Assembly (NCBI RefSeq): GCF_000717915.1
Contig: NZ_JOCX01000012.1
Span: 124,001-188,000, forward strand
Direction: 5' to 3'
Length of the DNA: 64,000 nt
From: Streptomyces sp. NRRL S-244
GTDB taxonomy: Bacteria; Actinomycetota; Actinomycetes; Streptomycetales; Streptomycetaceae
Part shown: piece after piece, positions 16,309 through 23,882 of the stretch
Position numbering within the stretch: the first letter of the stretch is position 1
Layout: every line of letters begins with the position of its first letter
Program-made: the position numbers and the translations under genes
Notes under the pieces: model-generated
Told to the model about the DNA's origin: nothing
The model's database searches: none
The model's input: only the letters and a program-made list of their open reading frames with translations

Positions 16309-18774
16309 TCAGCGGCGTTCGCGCGGCCAGACCACCTTCAGCTGAGGCGAGGTGAGGATGTCCCGCTCGCAGAACCGCGAGGTCACCCACCGCTCCTGGG
16401 AGAACAGCCGGGTCTGGTCGGCGTAGTACGGCGAGCCCGGGTTCGACGACTGACCGTACGTCAGCAGCGTGCGCGCCACCGGGCACCGGCCGCCGTCCCA
16501 GCCGACCGCCTGGATGTGGCTGGAGCCGTGCACGACCTCCGGGTAGCCGCCGGCCGCCGCGTTCCACGGCGCCTCGATCTTGTTCCACACGCCCAGCGCC
16601 TCGGTGCCGCCCGGCACCGGCAGCTTCTGCCCGCCGCGCACCACGAACTGGTGCTCGCCCAGCGGAGCGTCCAGCGCGATGCCGGCCGCCCCCAGCTCCG
16701 CGACCGCGTCCGCGAGCGCCCGTCCGATCCCGGGCGCCGCCTGGTTGAGCGTACGGGGCGTGCGTACGGGGTCGGCCGCCGAGAACGGCACCAGCCACAG
16801 GTCCTTGGCCGGCGTGCTCGCGGTCAGCTTGCGCCAGAACCGGTCGAAGAGCAGCGCGCCGCGGCTTGCGGTGTCGGCCCGGTGGTCCCAGCCCGCTAGC
16901 ACCGCACAGGCCGCCGAGACGTCCACCGGCCGGCCGTCGCTCGCGGTGGCCGCGCCGCCGGGCAGGGCGGCGCAGGCCTTCGCCGCGTCGGCCGCGGCCA
17001 GGTCACCGGCCGGCACCCGGTTCGCGAACTGCTGCTTCTGCAGGTCCGCCACGGTCAGCCCGCCCTTGGCGGCCATCGCGGAGACGTCCTCCACCGCGCC
17101 CCGGGTCCGCAGCGAACGCGGGGTGCCGAAGCTGCCCCAGATCCGCTCGTAGCCGGTCACCGGCGTCTCGGCATTGGCCAGCCAGGCGCTGTCGTTGGAG
17201 TTCTCGGCGTACGGGGCGTCGCGCAGCGTCGGCGCCTTCCCCGGGCCGAACACCCCCGGCTGCACCGCGTCCGGGTCCGAGCCGAGCGCGCAGTCGCCGC
17301 GCGCACCGTCGAGGACCGCGAGCCCGGACGCCGGGTACGTGGCCCGGCCGAGCGGGGTGGAGCAGCGGGCCGCGAGCTCGTCGGTGATCCGGGGGAGTAT
17401 CTGGGACTGGGTGAACAGCGTGCCGCCGGCCGAGTCCGCGGCGATCGTGTTGACCCAGGGCAGGCCCTGCGTGCGCCGGAGCGCGTCCTGGATCCCGGCG
17501 ACGGAGCGGGCCTTGCCGACGGCGAGGGCGGTGTCGGAACCGCGCAGGTTCGCCGCGTTCGGGTCGTTCAGCGCGTACGCCGTGCCGGCCGTCCAGGGCA
17601 GCGGCAGGCCCGGGCCGAGGCCGCCGACCACGGGCCCGTAGCGGGTCCACCACTGGGTGCGGCTGACCGGGGCGCCGCCCGCCACCCGGACGGTCACCTG
17701 GCGCTGCGTCATCTTCTCCGGCTTGCCGTCGACCAGGTAGGCGGTCGGGTCGGCCGGGTCCAGGGTGAGCTGGTGCAGGTTGACGGGGGTGCCGGTGGCC
17801 ACGGTGTGGCTCCAGGCCACCTTCTCGTTGAAGCCGATGTTGATCACGGGAGTGCCCAGCAGGGAGCCGCCGGAGACGTTCAGCTCGCCGGGTATGGTCT
17901 GCTGCGACTGCCAGAACCGGCGGCCGCCCTGCCAGGGGTAGTGCGGGTTCCCGAGCAGCAGGCCGCCGCCGTTCGCGGTGGTGGAGCCGCTGAAGGCCAC
18001 CGCGTTGGAGCCCATGTCGTAGCGGCCGGTGTCGAAGAAGGCCCGGGCGGCCTCGGCGGCGGCCGCCGGGTCGGCGGGGTCGGCGGCCGGGCCGGCCGTG
18101 AGGGAGGCCGCCTTGGCGGGCGGCTGCGCCGCGGCGATGTCGTCGACGGCGCGCCCCTGGCCGCCGATCACCGAGACGGCGAAGGCGCGGGCGGCCACGT
18201 CGAGGGCGGTCACCGGGCGCACCCAGGCGGCGCCCTTGCAGGCCGGGTCGGTGATCTTGTTCTGGGCCAGCCAGGCGTTGTACCCGGCGGCCCAGCCGCG
18301 CATCAGCTCCTTGAGGTCCCGGGTGGGACCGGCCGGGGCGGGCGTGGCCAGGAGCTTCTCGACGGTCCCGGACTCCCGGACCCCCTTGAAGTACAGGTCG
18401 CTCGTGAGGTTCTTGCTCGCGGAGGACAGCGAGCCGTCGGTCGCCGCGTCGGCGCCGAACCAGCGTGAGCGCTCGCCGGCCACGGTCACGAACCCGTCGG
18501 CGAGCACACAGGCCTGGTCGGCGGCCTGGGCCCAGCCGGTGCCGAAGCCGAGGTGCGCGTAGTCCTGGGCCAGGATGTGCGGGATGCCGTTCTCGGTGTA
18601 CCGGATGACGGCCGACAGGCCGCCGCCGGAGGGCGCGCGGTCGGCGCCGGCCGCCCCGGCGGCCCGGGCCGGGGCCTGCGGGGCCGCCGCGGTGGCGGCG
18701 AGCAGGGCGGCGCCGATGAGCGCGGCGCGCCGGAGCAGCGGGCGGGTGCGACCGTATCCGTCAAGTAAGCGCAA
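16309..18774 (-). CDS. Penicillin acylase family (Ntn-hydrolase), exported; contains a TTA codon
   Basis: About 821 aa. After a signal sequence (RPLLRRAALIGAALLAATAAA) come an alpha-subunit-like region, a linker, and RYDMGSNAVAFSGS, where the Ser after Gly would become the N-terminal nucleophile after self-cleavage. NPHYPWQG and a beta chain follow, ending SRFCERDI. Relatives hydrolyse penicillin V, acyl-homoserine lactones or lipopeptide tails (AhlM/PvdQ group). A TTG at 18774 is preceded by GGGAGG and is used here; ATG 18849 is the alternative. Either way a TTA leucine codon lies at 18766-18768, so translation may need the bldA tRNA. Confidence 0.85.
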   Translation of the reverse strand: MRLLDGYGRTRPLLRRAALIGAALLAATAAAPQAPARAAGAAGADRAPSGGGLSAVIRYTENGIPHILAQDYAHLGFGTGWAQAADQACVLADGFVTVAGERSRWFGADAATDGSLSSASKNLTSDLYFKGVRESGTVEKLLATPAPAGPTRDLKELMRGWAAGYNAWLAQNKITDPACKGAAWVRPVTALDVAARAFAVSVIGGQGRAVDDIAAAQPPAKAASLTAGPAADPADPAAAAEAARAFFDTGRYDMGSNAVAFSGSTTANGGGLLLGNPHYPWQGGRRFWQSQQTIPGELNVSGGSLLGTPVINIGFNEKVAWSHTVATGTPVNLHQLTLDPADPTAYLVDGKPEKMTQRQVTVRVAGGAPVSRTQWWTRYGPVVGGLGPGLPLPWTAGTAYALNDPNAANLRGSDTALAVGKARSVAGIQDALRRTQGLPWVNTIAADSAGGTLFTQSQILPRITDELAARCSTPLGRATYPASGLAVLDGARGDCALGSDPDAVQPGVFGPGKAPTLRDAPYAENSNDSAWLANAETPVTGYERIWGSFGTPRSLRTRGAVEDVSAMAAKGGLTVADLQKQQFANRVPAGDLAAADAAKACAALPGGAATASDGRPVDVSAACAVLAGWDHRADTASRGALLFDRFWRKLTASTPAKDLWLVPFSAADPVRTPRTLNQAAPGIGRALADAVAELGAAGIALDAPLGEHQFVVRGGQKLPVPGGTEALGVWNKIEAPWNAAAGGYPEVVHGSSHIQAVGWDGGRCPVARTLLTYGQSSNPGSPYYADQTRLFSQERWVTSRFCERDILTSPQLKVVWPRERR
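18766..18768 (-). promoter_or_regulatory. TTA leucine codon (potential bldA control point)
   Basis: Third codon from the TTG start in the acylase gene (reads CGC TTA CTT on the minus strand). In Streptomyces only the bldA tRNA reads TTA, so expression may be delayed to development. Confidence 0.75.
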
Positions 18775-18858
18775 CGTGCCTCCCAAGTAGCCTGCGGATG
18801 GGCGGGGTTGCCCGCGGTACAGGCGGTGCTTGTGTGCCCCCACACTCATGCAGGCGAC

Positions 18859-18873
18859 CTGATGATCTGTCAA
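18859..18873. promoter_or_regulatory. Possible weak relative of the CTGA-N7-TCA operator
   Basis: CTGA-TGATCTG-TCAA keeps the 7-base spacer but has poor outer bases and no A-tract. It lies 69 bases before the acyl-CoA ligase start at 18942. Confidence 0.3.
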
Positions 18874-18941
18874 CGTCCCGTTTGGTGTCCCGGTCGTCCG
18901 GGTCATTGACCTCGGGTGGGCGCGCAGACGAGGATCACGCC

Positions 18942-20474
18942 ATGACGGCAGCGCGGGCGGTGCGGCAGAACACGGTCGACGGGCTGGTGCGCGACAGCGC
19001 GCTGCGGGTCCCCGACCGGCAGGCCCTGCGCTACCGCGAACGGACGTGGACGTACGCGGAGCTCGACGCCGCCGTCTCCACCGGCGCCGCCGTCCTGCGG
19101 GAGCGGTACGGGCTGGCCGACGGGGACCGGGTCGCGACGTTCGCCCACAACTCCGACGCCTACCTGCTCGCCTTCCTCGCCTGCGCCCGCGCCGGGCTCA
19201 CGCACGTCCCGGTCAACCAGAACCTCACCGGCGAGGACCTCGCGCACATCCTCGACGACTGTACGAGCGCGCTGGTCCTCGCCGATCCGGACCTGGCCGG
19301 GCGGATCCCCGAGGGCCACGCCGTACGGCCGCTGCGCGACGCGCCCGGCTCGTTCCTGGAGGACCTCGCCGATCCGCTGCCGTTCGTACCGGACCGCGAT
19401 CCGTACGCGGTGGTGCAGCTGCTCTACACCTCGGGGACCACCGCGCTGCCCAAGGGCGCGATGATGACGCACAAGGCGCTGGTCCACGAGTACGAGAGCG
19501 CGATCGAGGCGCTGGACCTGGCCGCGGCGGACCTCCCGGTGCACTCGCTGCCGCTCTACCACTCGGCGCAGATGCACGTCTTCCTGCTGCCCTACCTGGC
19601 GGTGGGCGCGCGGAACACGATCCTGGACGCGCCGGTCGCCGAGGAGGTCTTCGCCCTGGTGGAGGCGGGGCGGGCGGACAGCCTGTTCGCGCCGCCCACG
19701 GTGTGGATCGGGCTGGCGGGCCACCCGGACTTCGGGAGCCGCGAGCTGGGCGCGCTGCGCAAGGCGTACTACGGGGCCTCGATCATGCCGGTCCCCGTGC
19801 TGGAGCGGCTGCGGGCTCGGCTGCCCGGGCTCGGCTTCTACAACTGCTTCGGGCAGAGCGAGATCGGCCCGCTGGCCACCGTCCTGGGACCGGACGAGCA
19901 CGAGGGGCGGATGGATTCCTGCGGGCGGCCGGTCCGCCACGTCGAGGCGAAGGTCGTCGACGAGGACGGGGCGGACGTGCCGGACGGCACGGCGGGTGAG
20001 GTGGTGTACCGCTCGCCCCAGCTCTGCCTGGGGTACTGGAACGACCCGGAGGCGACGAAGAAGGCGTTCCGGGACGGCTGGTTCCGCTCCGGGGACCTCG
20101 CGGTACGGGACGCCGAGGGGTACTTCACGGTCGTCGACCGGGTGAAGGACGTCATCAACTCGGGCGGTGTGCTGGTGGCCTCGCGGCAGGTCGAGGACGC
20201 GCTCTACACCCACCCGGGGGTCGCCGAGGCGGCGGTGGTGGGCCTGCCCGACGAGCGGTGGATCGAGGCGGTCACGGCGGTGGTCGTGCCGCGCGGGGAG
20301 GTGACGGAGGCGGAGCTGCTGGCGTACGCGCGGGAGAGGCTGGCCCACTTCAAGGCCCCGAAGCGGGTGCTGTTCGTGGACGCCCTCCCGCGCAACGCGA
20401 GCGGCAAGATCCTCAAGCGCGAACTCCGCGACCGCTTCGGGCAGGAGGACCGGCAGGACCGGCAGGGCCGGTAG
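18942..20474 (+). CDS. Acyl-CoA synthetase (fatty-acid type, AMP-forming)
   Basis: 510 aa. P-loop LLYTSGTTALPKG (about residues 160-172), FGQSEIGPLA, the hinge GDLAVRDAEGYFTVVDRVKDVINSGG, and the catalytic Lys segment PRNASGKILKRELR. This is a standard long- or medium-chain acyl-CoA ligase, distinct from the ligases at 13421, 21476 and 23876. The C-terminus ends in a short repeat (EDRQDRQGR) from a 9-bp DNA repeat crossing the stop codon. Divergent from the penicillin acylase gene. Acyl substrate not deducible. Confidence 0.9.
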   Translation: MTAARAVRQNTVDGLVRDSALRVPDRQALRYRERTWTYAELDAAVSTGAAVLRERYGLADGDRVATFAHNSDAYLLAFLACARAGLTHVPVNQNLTGEDLAHILDDCTSALVLADPDLAGRIPEGHAVRPLRDAPGSFLEDLADPLPFVPDRDPYAVVQLLYTSGTTALPKGAMMTHKALVHEYESAIEALDLAAADLPVHSLPLYHSAQMHVFLLPYLAVGARNTILDAPVAEEVFALVEAGRADSLFAPPTVWIGLAGHPDFGSRELGALRKAYYGASIMPVPVLERLRARLPGLGFYNCFGQSEIGPLATVLGPDEHEGRMDSCGRPVRHVEAKVVDEDGADVPDGTAGEVVYRSPQLCLGYWNDPEATKKAFRDGWFRSGDLAVRDAEGYFTVVDRVKDVINSGGVLVASRQVEDALYTHPGVAEAAVVGLPDERWIEAVTAVVVPRGEVTEAELLAYARERLAHFKAPKRVLFVDALPRNASGKILKRELRDRFGQEDRQDRQGR

Positions 20475-20482
20475 GCCCGGCC
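20447..20482 (+). repeat. Four 9-bp tandem repeats across the stop codon
   Basis: GGACCGGCA, GGACCGGCA, GGGCCGGTA and GGCCCGGCC follow each other; the TAG stop (20472-20474) falls at the junction of the third and fourth units. Confidence 0.75.
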
Positions 20483-20503
20483 GGCCAGGGGGTCACTGGG
20501 GGG

Positions 20504-21325
20504 TCACTCCTCCAGCACGCCGGTGTCCCGGAGACGGCGGAGGGTGAGGTGCTCGTGGACCAGACGCCCGACCAGGGCGCCGCCGTAGACCACGAAACCG
20601 ACGCCGACCAGCCAGGACTGGACGACCAGCAGCGTGCCGAAGGGGCCGTACGTGACGGCGTTGGAGGCGATCAGCGGGGAGAACACCAGCTGGGAGAAGA
20701 CCCGCAGGCCGAGCAGGCCCAGGCTGGTCGCCACGGCCCCCGGCAGCAGGGCCCGCCAGCGGACCCGGCCGCCGAGCAGCAGCCGCTGGGAGCCCCAGAA
20801 GAAGAGGATGGTGCCGAGCAGGTCGCCGGTGGTGCCGAGGATCGTGCCGACGGCGTCGTTCGACGGTGCGGGGATCCCGACGAGCAGCCCGAGGTAGCAG
20901 ACCAGCAGGGCCAGCCAGACGACGTGCCGCCACATGGTGTGCCAGCGGGCGGTGGGCAGGTCCCAGACCTTCTCGTACCCGGTCTGCACGGCCGAGCCGA
21001 AGGTCAGGCCGAAGACGGCGAGGGCCGCGAGACCGAACGCGGTGGTCCGCTCCAGTGCCAGGTCCGCGGCGGCGAAGAGCATCTCGACCCGGGCCCGCGA
21101 GGACTCGGTGACCCCGAGGGCCTGGCCGAGCCAGCGGCCGAAGCCGGAGCCGCTGCCGGGGGCGGCGGCCGCGACGACCACCAGCAGCGGCACCAGGGTC
21201 AGGAAGCCGAGGGCGGCGAAGCCCATGGCCCGGTGCATGAGCTCCATCTCCCGCCCCCGGCTCCACGCCAGCCCGGCCGGAGAGGCCTGGAGCCGGTCGT
21301 GGAGCTGGCGGAGGATCGAGGTCAC
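20504..21325 (-). CDS. YihY/BrkB family inner membrane protein
   Basis: 273 aa with about six membrane segments: GFAALGFLTLVPLLVVVAAAAP, TAFGLAALAVFGLTFG, VVWLALLVCYLGLLVG, TILFFWGS, ALLPGAVATSLGLLGL and a last pair. LTLVPLLVVVAA corresponds to the family's first conserved helix. GTG 21325 starts the longest frame with good family length. The family was once called RNase BN and is now seen as membrane proteins of unclear transport function. The gene lies alone on the minus strand, with a pyrimidine-rich stretch upstream. Confidence 0.85.
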   Translation of the reverse strand: MTSILRQLHDRLQASPAGLAWSRGREMELMHRAMGFAALGFLTLVPLLVVVAAAAPGSGSGFGRWLGQALGVTESSRARVEMLFAAADLALERTTAFGLAALAVFGLTFGSAVQTGYEKVWDLPTARWHTMWRHVVWLALLVCYLGLLVGIPAPSNDAVGTILGTTGDLLGTILFFWGSQRLLLGGRVRWRALLPGAVATSLGLLGLRVFSQLVFSPLIASNAVTYGPFGTLLVVQSWLVGVGFVVYGGALVGRLVHEHLTLRRLRDTGVLEE

Positions 21326-21428
21326 GCCTCATGGACTACCCGGACGGACCCGCCCGCTCTCGGAGGCTCCCCGGAAGTGGGCCCGAAGGGGTGGTTCCGG
21401 GACCCGGCCGAGGTCGCGCCGGATCCCG

Positions 21429-21460
21429 CCCCTCCCTCTCCCTCCCCCTTTTCCCCCCTC
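21429..21460 (+). repeat. Uninterrupted 32-base pyrimidine run
   Basis: A C/T-only tract without a purine lies between the paaK stop and the BrkB gene start. On the transcribed minus strand it is purine-only. No repeat unit is clear. Confidence 0.6.
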
Positions 21461-21475
21461 GCACTCCCCGGCCGG

Positions 21476-22777
21476 CTACCGCGGCTCGCGGAGGTCCATC
21501 AGGCGCTTGATCTTGCCCACGGAGCGTTCCAGGGTCTCCGGGTCGACCACCTCGACGGCCACCGAGACCCCGATGCCGTCCTTGACCGCGCGGACCACGG
21601 CGGCGGCCGCGGACTGCCGCTGAGCGGAATCCGCCTCCCGGCGCGCCTCCACCCGTACGGTCAGGGCGTCCATCCGGCCTTCCCGGGTCAGCCGCAGCTG
21701 GAAATGCGGGGCCAGACCGGGAGTACGGAGCAGGATCTCCTCGATCTGCGTCGGGTAGAGGTTGACCCCGCGCAGGATGATCATGTCGTCGCTGCGGCCG
21801 GTCACCTTCTCCATCCGCCGGAAGGCCGGCCGGGCCGTACCGGGCAGCAGCCGGGTCAGGTCCCGGGTCCGGTAGCGGATGATCGGCATGGCCTCCTTGG
21901 TGAGCGAGGTGAACACCAGCTCCCCGGACGCGCCCTCCGGCAGCACCTCGCCGGTGAACGGGTCCACGACCTCCGGATAGAAGTGGTCCTCCCAGATGTG
22001 CAGGCCGTCCTTGGTCTCGACGCACTCCTGCGCCACGCCCGGGCCCATCACCTCGGACAGGCCGTAGATGTCCACCGCGTCGATGTCGAGCCGCTGCTCG
22101 ATCTCGCGGCGCATCTCCTCGGTCCACGGCTCCGCGCCGAATATCCCCGTACGGAGCGAGGTGCTGCGCGGGTCGATGCCCTGGCGCTCCATCTCGTCCA
22201 GCAGTGTGAGCATGTACGAGGGCGTCACCATGATGACCTCCGGCCGGAAGTCCTGGATCAGCCGGACCTGCCGGTCGGTCATCCCGCCGGACGCGGGGAC
22301 GACCGTACAGCCGAGCCGCTCCGCGCCGTAGTGCGCGCCGAGGCCGCCGGTGAACAGGCCGTACCCGTACGCGATGTGCACCAGCTGGCCCGGTCTGCCG
22401 CCCGCCGCCCGGATGGACCGGGCCACCACGTCCGCCCAGGTGGAGAGGTCCTTGTCGGTGTACCCGACGACGGTGGGGCGGCCCGTGGTGCCGCTGGAGG
22501 CGTGGATGCGGCGCACCTCGGCGCGCGGCACGGCGAACATGCCGAAGGGGTACTGGTCGCGCAGGTCGGCCTTGGTGGTGAAGGGGAAGAGGGCGAGATC
22601 GGAGAGGGAACGGCAGTCGTCGGGGTGCACACCGGCCTTGTCGAAGGCCTGCCGGTAGTGCGGCACCCGCTCGTAGGCATGGTTCAAGGTGGCGCGCAGC
22701 CGCTGCAGCTGGAGGGCGGCCAGCTCGTCGCCGCTGAGCCGCTCGCCGTCGTCGTGGACATCCGCATGCGCCGTCAT
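21476..22777 (-). CDS. paaK: Phenylacetate-CoA ligase
   Basis: 433 aa. All PaaK landmarks are present: YERVPHYRQAFDKAG near the N-terminus, ASSGTTGRPTVVGYT (about residues 93-107), HIAYGYGLFTGGLGAHYGAERLGC, DIYGLSEVMGPGVA, and MIILRGVNLYPTQIEEILL leading to the C-terminal lid with SVGKIKRL. The enzyme makes phenylacetyl-CoA from phenylacetate, CoA and ATP. None of the ring-epoxidation paa genes are beside it, so this is a solitary copy. A palindrome lies 48 bases upstream and may be a TetR-type operator. Confidence 0.95.
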   Translation of the reverse strand: MTAHADVHDDGERLSGDELAALQLQRLRATLNHAYERVPHYRQAFDKAGVHPDDCRSLSDLALFPFTTKADLRDQYPFGMFAVPRAEVRRIHASSGTTGRPTVVGYTDKDLSTWADVVARSIRAAGGRPGQLVHIAYGYGLFTGGLGAHYGAERLGCTVVPASGGMTDRQVRLIQDFRPEVIMVTPSYMLTLLDEMERQGIDPRSTSLRTGIFGAEPWTEEMRREIEQRLDIDAVDIYGLSEVMGPGVAQECVETKDGLHIWEDHFYPEVVDPFTGEVLPEGASGELVFTSLTKEAMPIIRYRTRDLTRLLPGTARPAFRRMEKVTGRSDDMIILRGVNLYPTQIEEILLRTPGLAPHFQLRLTREGRMDALTVRVEARREADSAQRQSAAAAVVRAVKDGIGVSVAVEVVDPETLERSVGKIKRLMDLREPR

Positions 22778-22825
22778 GCCGTCACCTCATCTTGAACCGT
22801 GAACCCGGAGCTTCGATTCGAGTCA

Positions 22826-22843
22826 ACCGACCGATCATTCGGT
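22826..22843. promoter_or_regulatory. Candidate TetR-type operator upstream of paaK
   Basis: ACCGACCGATCATTCGGT is an 18-bp imperfect palindrome (14 of 18 positions symmetrical) lying 48 bases before the paaK ATG, in the divergent region. Confidence 0.55.
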
Positions 22844-22869
22844 AGATTGCCCCAGCCCGGCGGCTAAAT

Positions 22870-22887
22870 CAATGACTCGAACGAGTG
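22870..22887. promoter_or_regulatory. Candidate operator upstream of the alpha/beta hydrolase
   Basis: ATGACTCGAACGAGTGAT is an imperfect palindrome with ACTCG/CGAGT arms. It lies 21 bases before the hydrolase ATG, close enough to block transcription. Confidence 0.5.
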
Positions 22888-22908
22888 ATCGCATGATGGG
22901 ATGGGCCC

Positions 22909-23772
22909 ATGTCGATCTTCACCACCTACGACGGAACCGAACTCGCCTACCACGTCCGGGGCGAGGGCGAGCCGCTCGTCTGCCTCCCCGGCGGCGCCAT
23001 GCGGGCCTCCTCCTACATGGGCGACCTCGGCGGGCTGGCCGCCGGACGCCGGCTGGTCCTCCTGGACCTGCGGGGTACGGGCGGCTCGGCGGTCCCGGCC
23101 GACGAGTCCACGTACCGGGTCGACCACCAGGTCGCCGACGTCGAGGCACTCCGGATCCACCTCGGCCTGGAGCGCATGGACGTACTGGCCCACTCGGCCG
23201 GCGGCAACCTCGCCCAGCTCTACGCGGCCGCGCACCCCGACCGGCTGCGCCGCCTGGCCCTGATCACCCCGACCTGCTGGGCCGTGGGCCTCGACTCGAC
23301 CCCGGAGCAGCGCCTGGAGGTGGTCCGCAAGCGGGCGGGCGGCGAGCCGTACGACTCGGCCATCGCCGCGTACGAGCAGCTCCTGGGGGTCCTGGCGGCC
23401 GGCGGCGCCCCCGCCCCGGCGGACTGGCGCCGGGTGATGCCCCTCGCGTACGGGCGCTGGGACGAGGAGGCGCGGGCCCACGTCGAGGCGAGCGACCGCG
23501 AGAAGAACGCGGTGGCGGCCGCCGCCTACGCGGGCCCCGGCGCCTTCGACCCGCCCGCCACCCGGGCCGCCCTGCGGCGCGTGGCGGGCGAGGTGCTCGT
23601 GCTGGCCGGGGAACTGGACAACAACCCGACGGCCGCCCTCGCCGCCGAGCTCGCGGGGCTCTTCCCGCAGGGCGTTGCCGACGTCCAGCCGGGCGGCGCG
23701 CACTTCCCGTGGCTGGACGACCCGAAGTGGTTCGCGGCCCGCGTGGAGGGCTTCCTGGCCACCGGGGCCTGA
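22909..23772 (+). CDS. Alpha/beta hydrolase
   Basis: 287 aa. Alpha/beta hydrolase fold with the oxyanion LPGG (about residues 27-30), LLDLRGTGGS, the nucleophile elbow AHSAGGN (Ser about 98), and a late His in GGAHFPW (about 266). The fold and DLRGTGGS are like proline iminopeptidases and related esterases, but the cap is not diagnostic. It is divergent from paaK, with a separate palindrome in its own promoter. Substrate unknown. Confidence 0.85.
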   Translation: MSIFTTYDGTELAYHVRGEGEPLVCLPGGAMRASSYMGDLGGLAAGRRLVLLDLRGTGGSAVPADESTYRVDHQVADVEALRIHLGLERMDVLAHSAGGNLAQLYAAAHPDRLRRLALITPTCWAVGLDSTPEQRLEVVRKRAGGEPYDSAIAAYEQLLGVLAAGGAPAPADWRRVMPLAYGRWDEEARAHVEASDREKNAVAAAAYAGPGAFDPPATRAALRRVAGEVLVLAGELDNNPTAALAAELAGLFPQGVADVQPGGAHFPWLDDPKWFAARVEGFLATGA

Positions 23773-23783
23773 GCGGCGGGAGC

Positions 23784-23882
23784 GCGCCCGGCCCACCGCG
23801 AACCCGCGGGCCGGCGCGCGCCCGCCTGCCGCAACCCCGCGGGCCGGCGCGCCCGGCCCGCCGCAGACCCGCCGGTCAGCGC
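23784..23882. repeat. Three degenerate ~33-bp GC-only repeats
   Basis: A unit of about 33 bases (GCGCCCGGCCCACCGCGAAC followed by CCGCGGGCCGGC) is repeated three times with drift between two convergent genes; the third copy reaches into the last codons of the acyl-CoA ligase gene. Confidence 0.55.
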
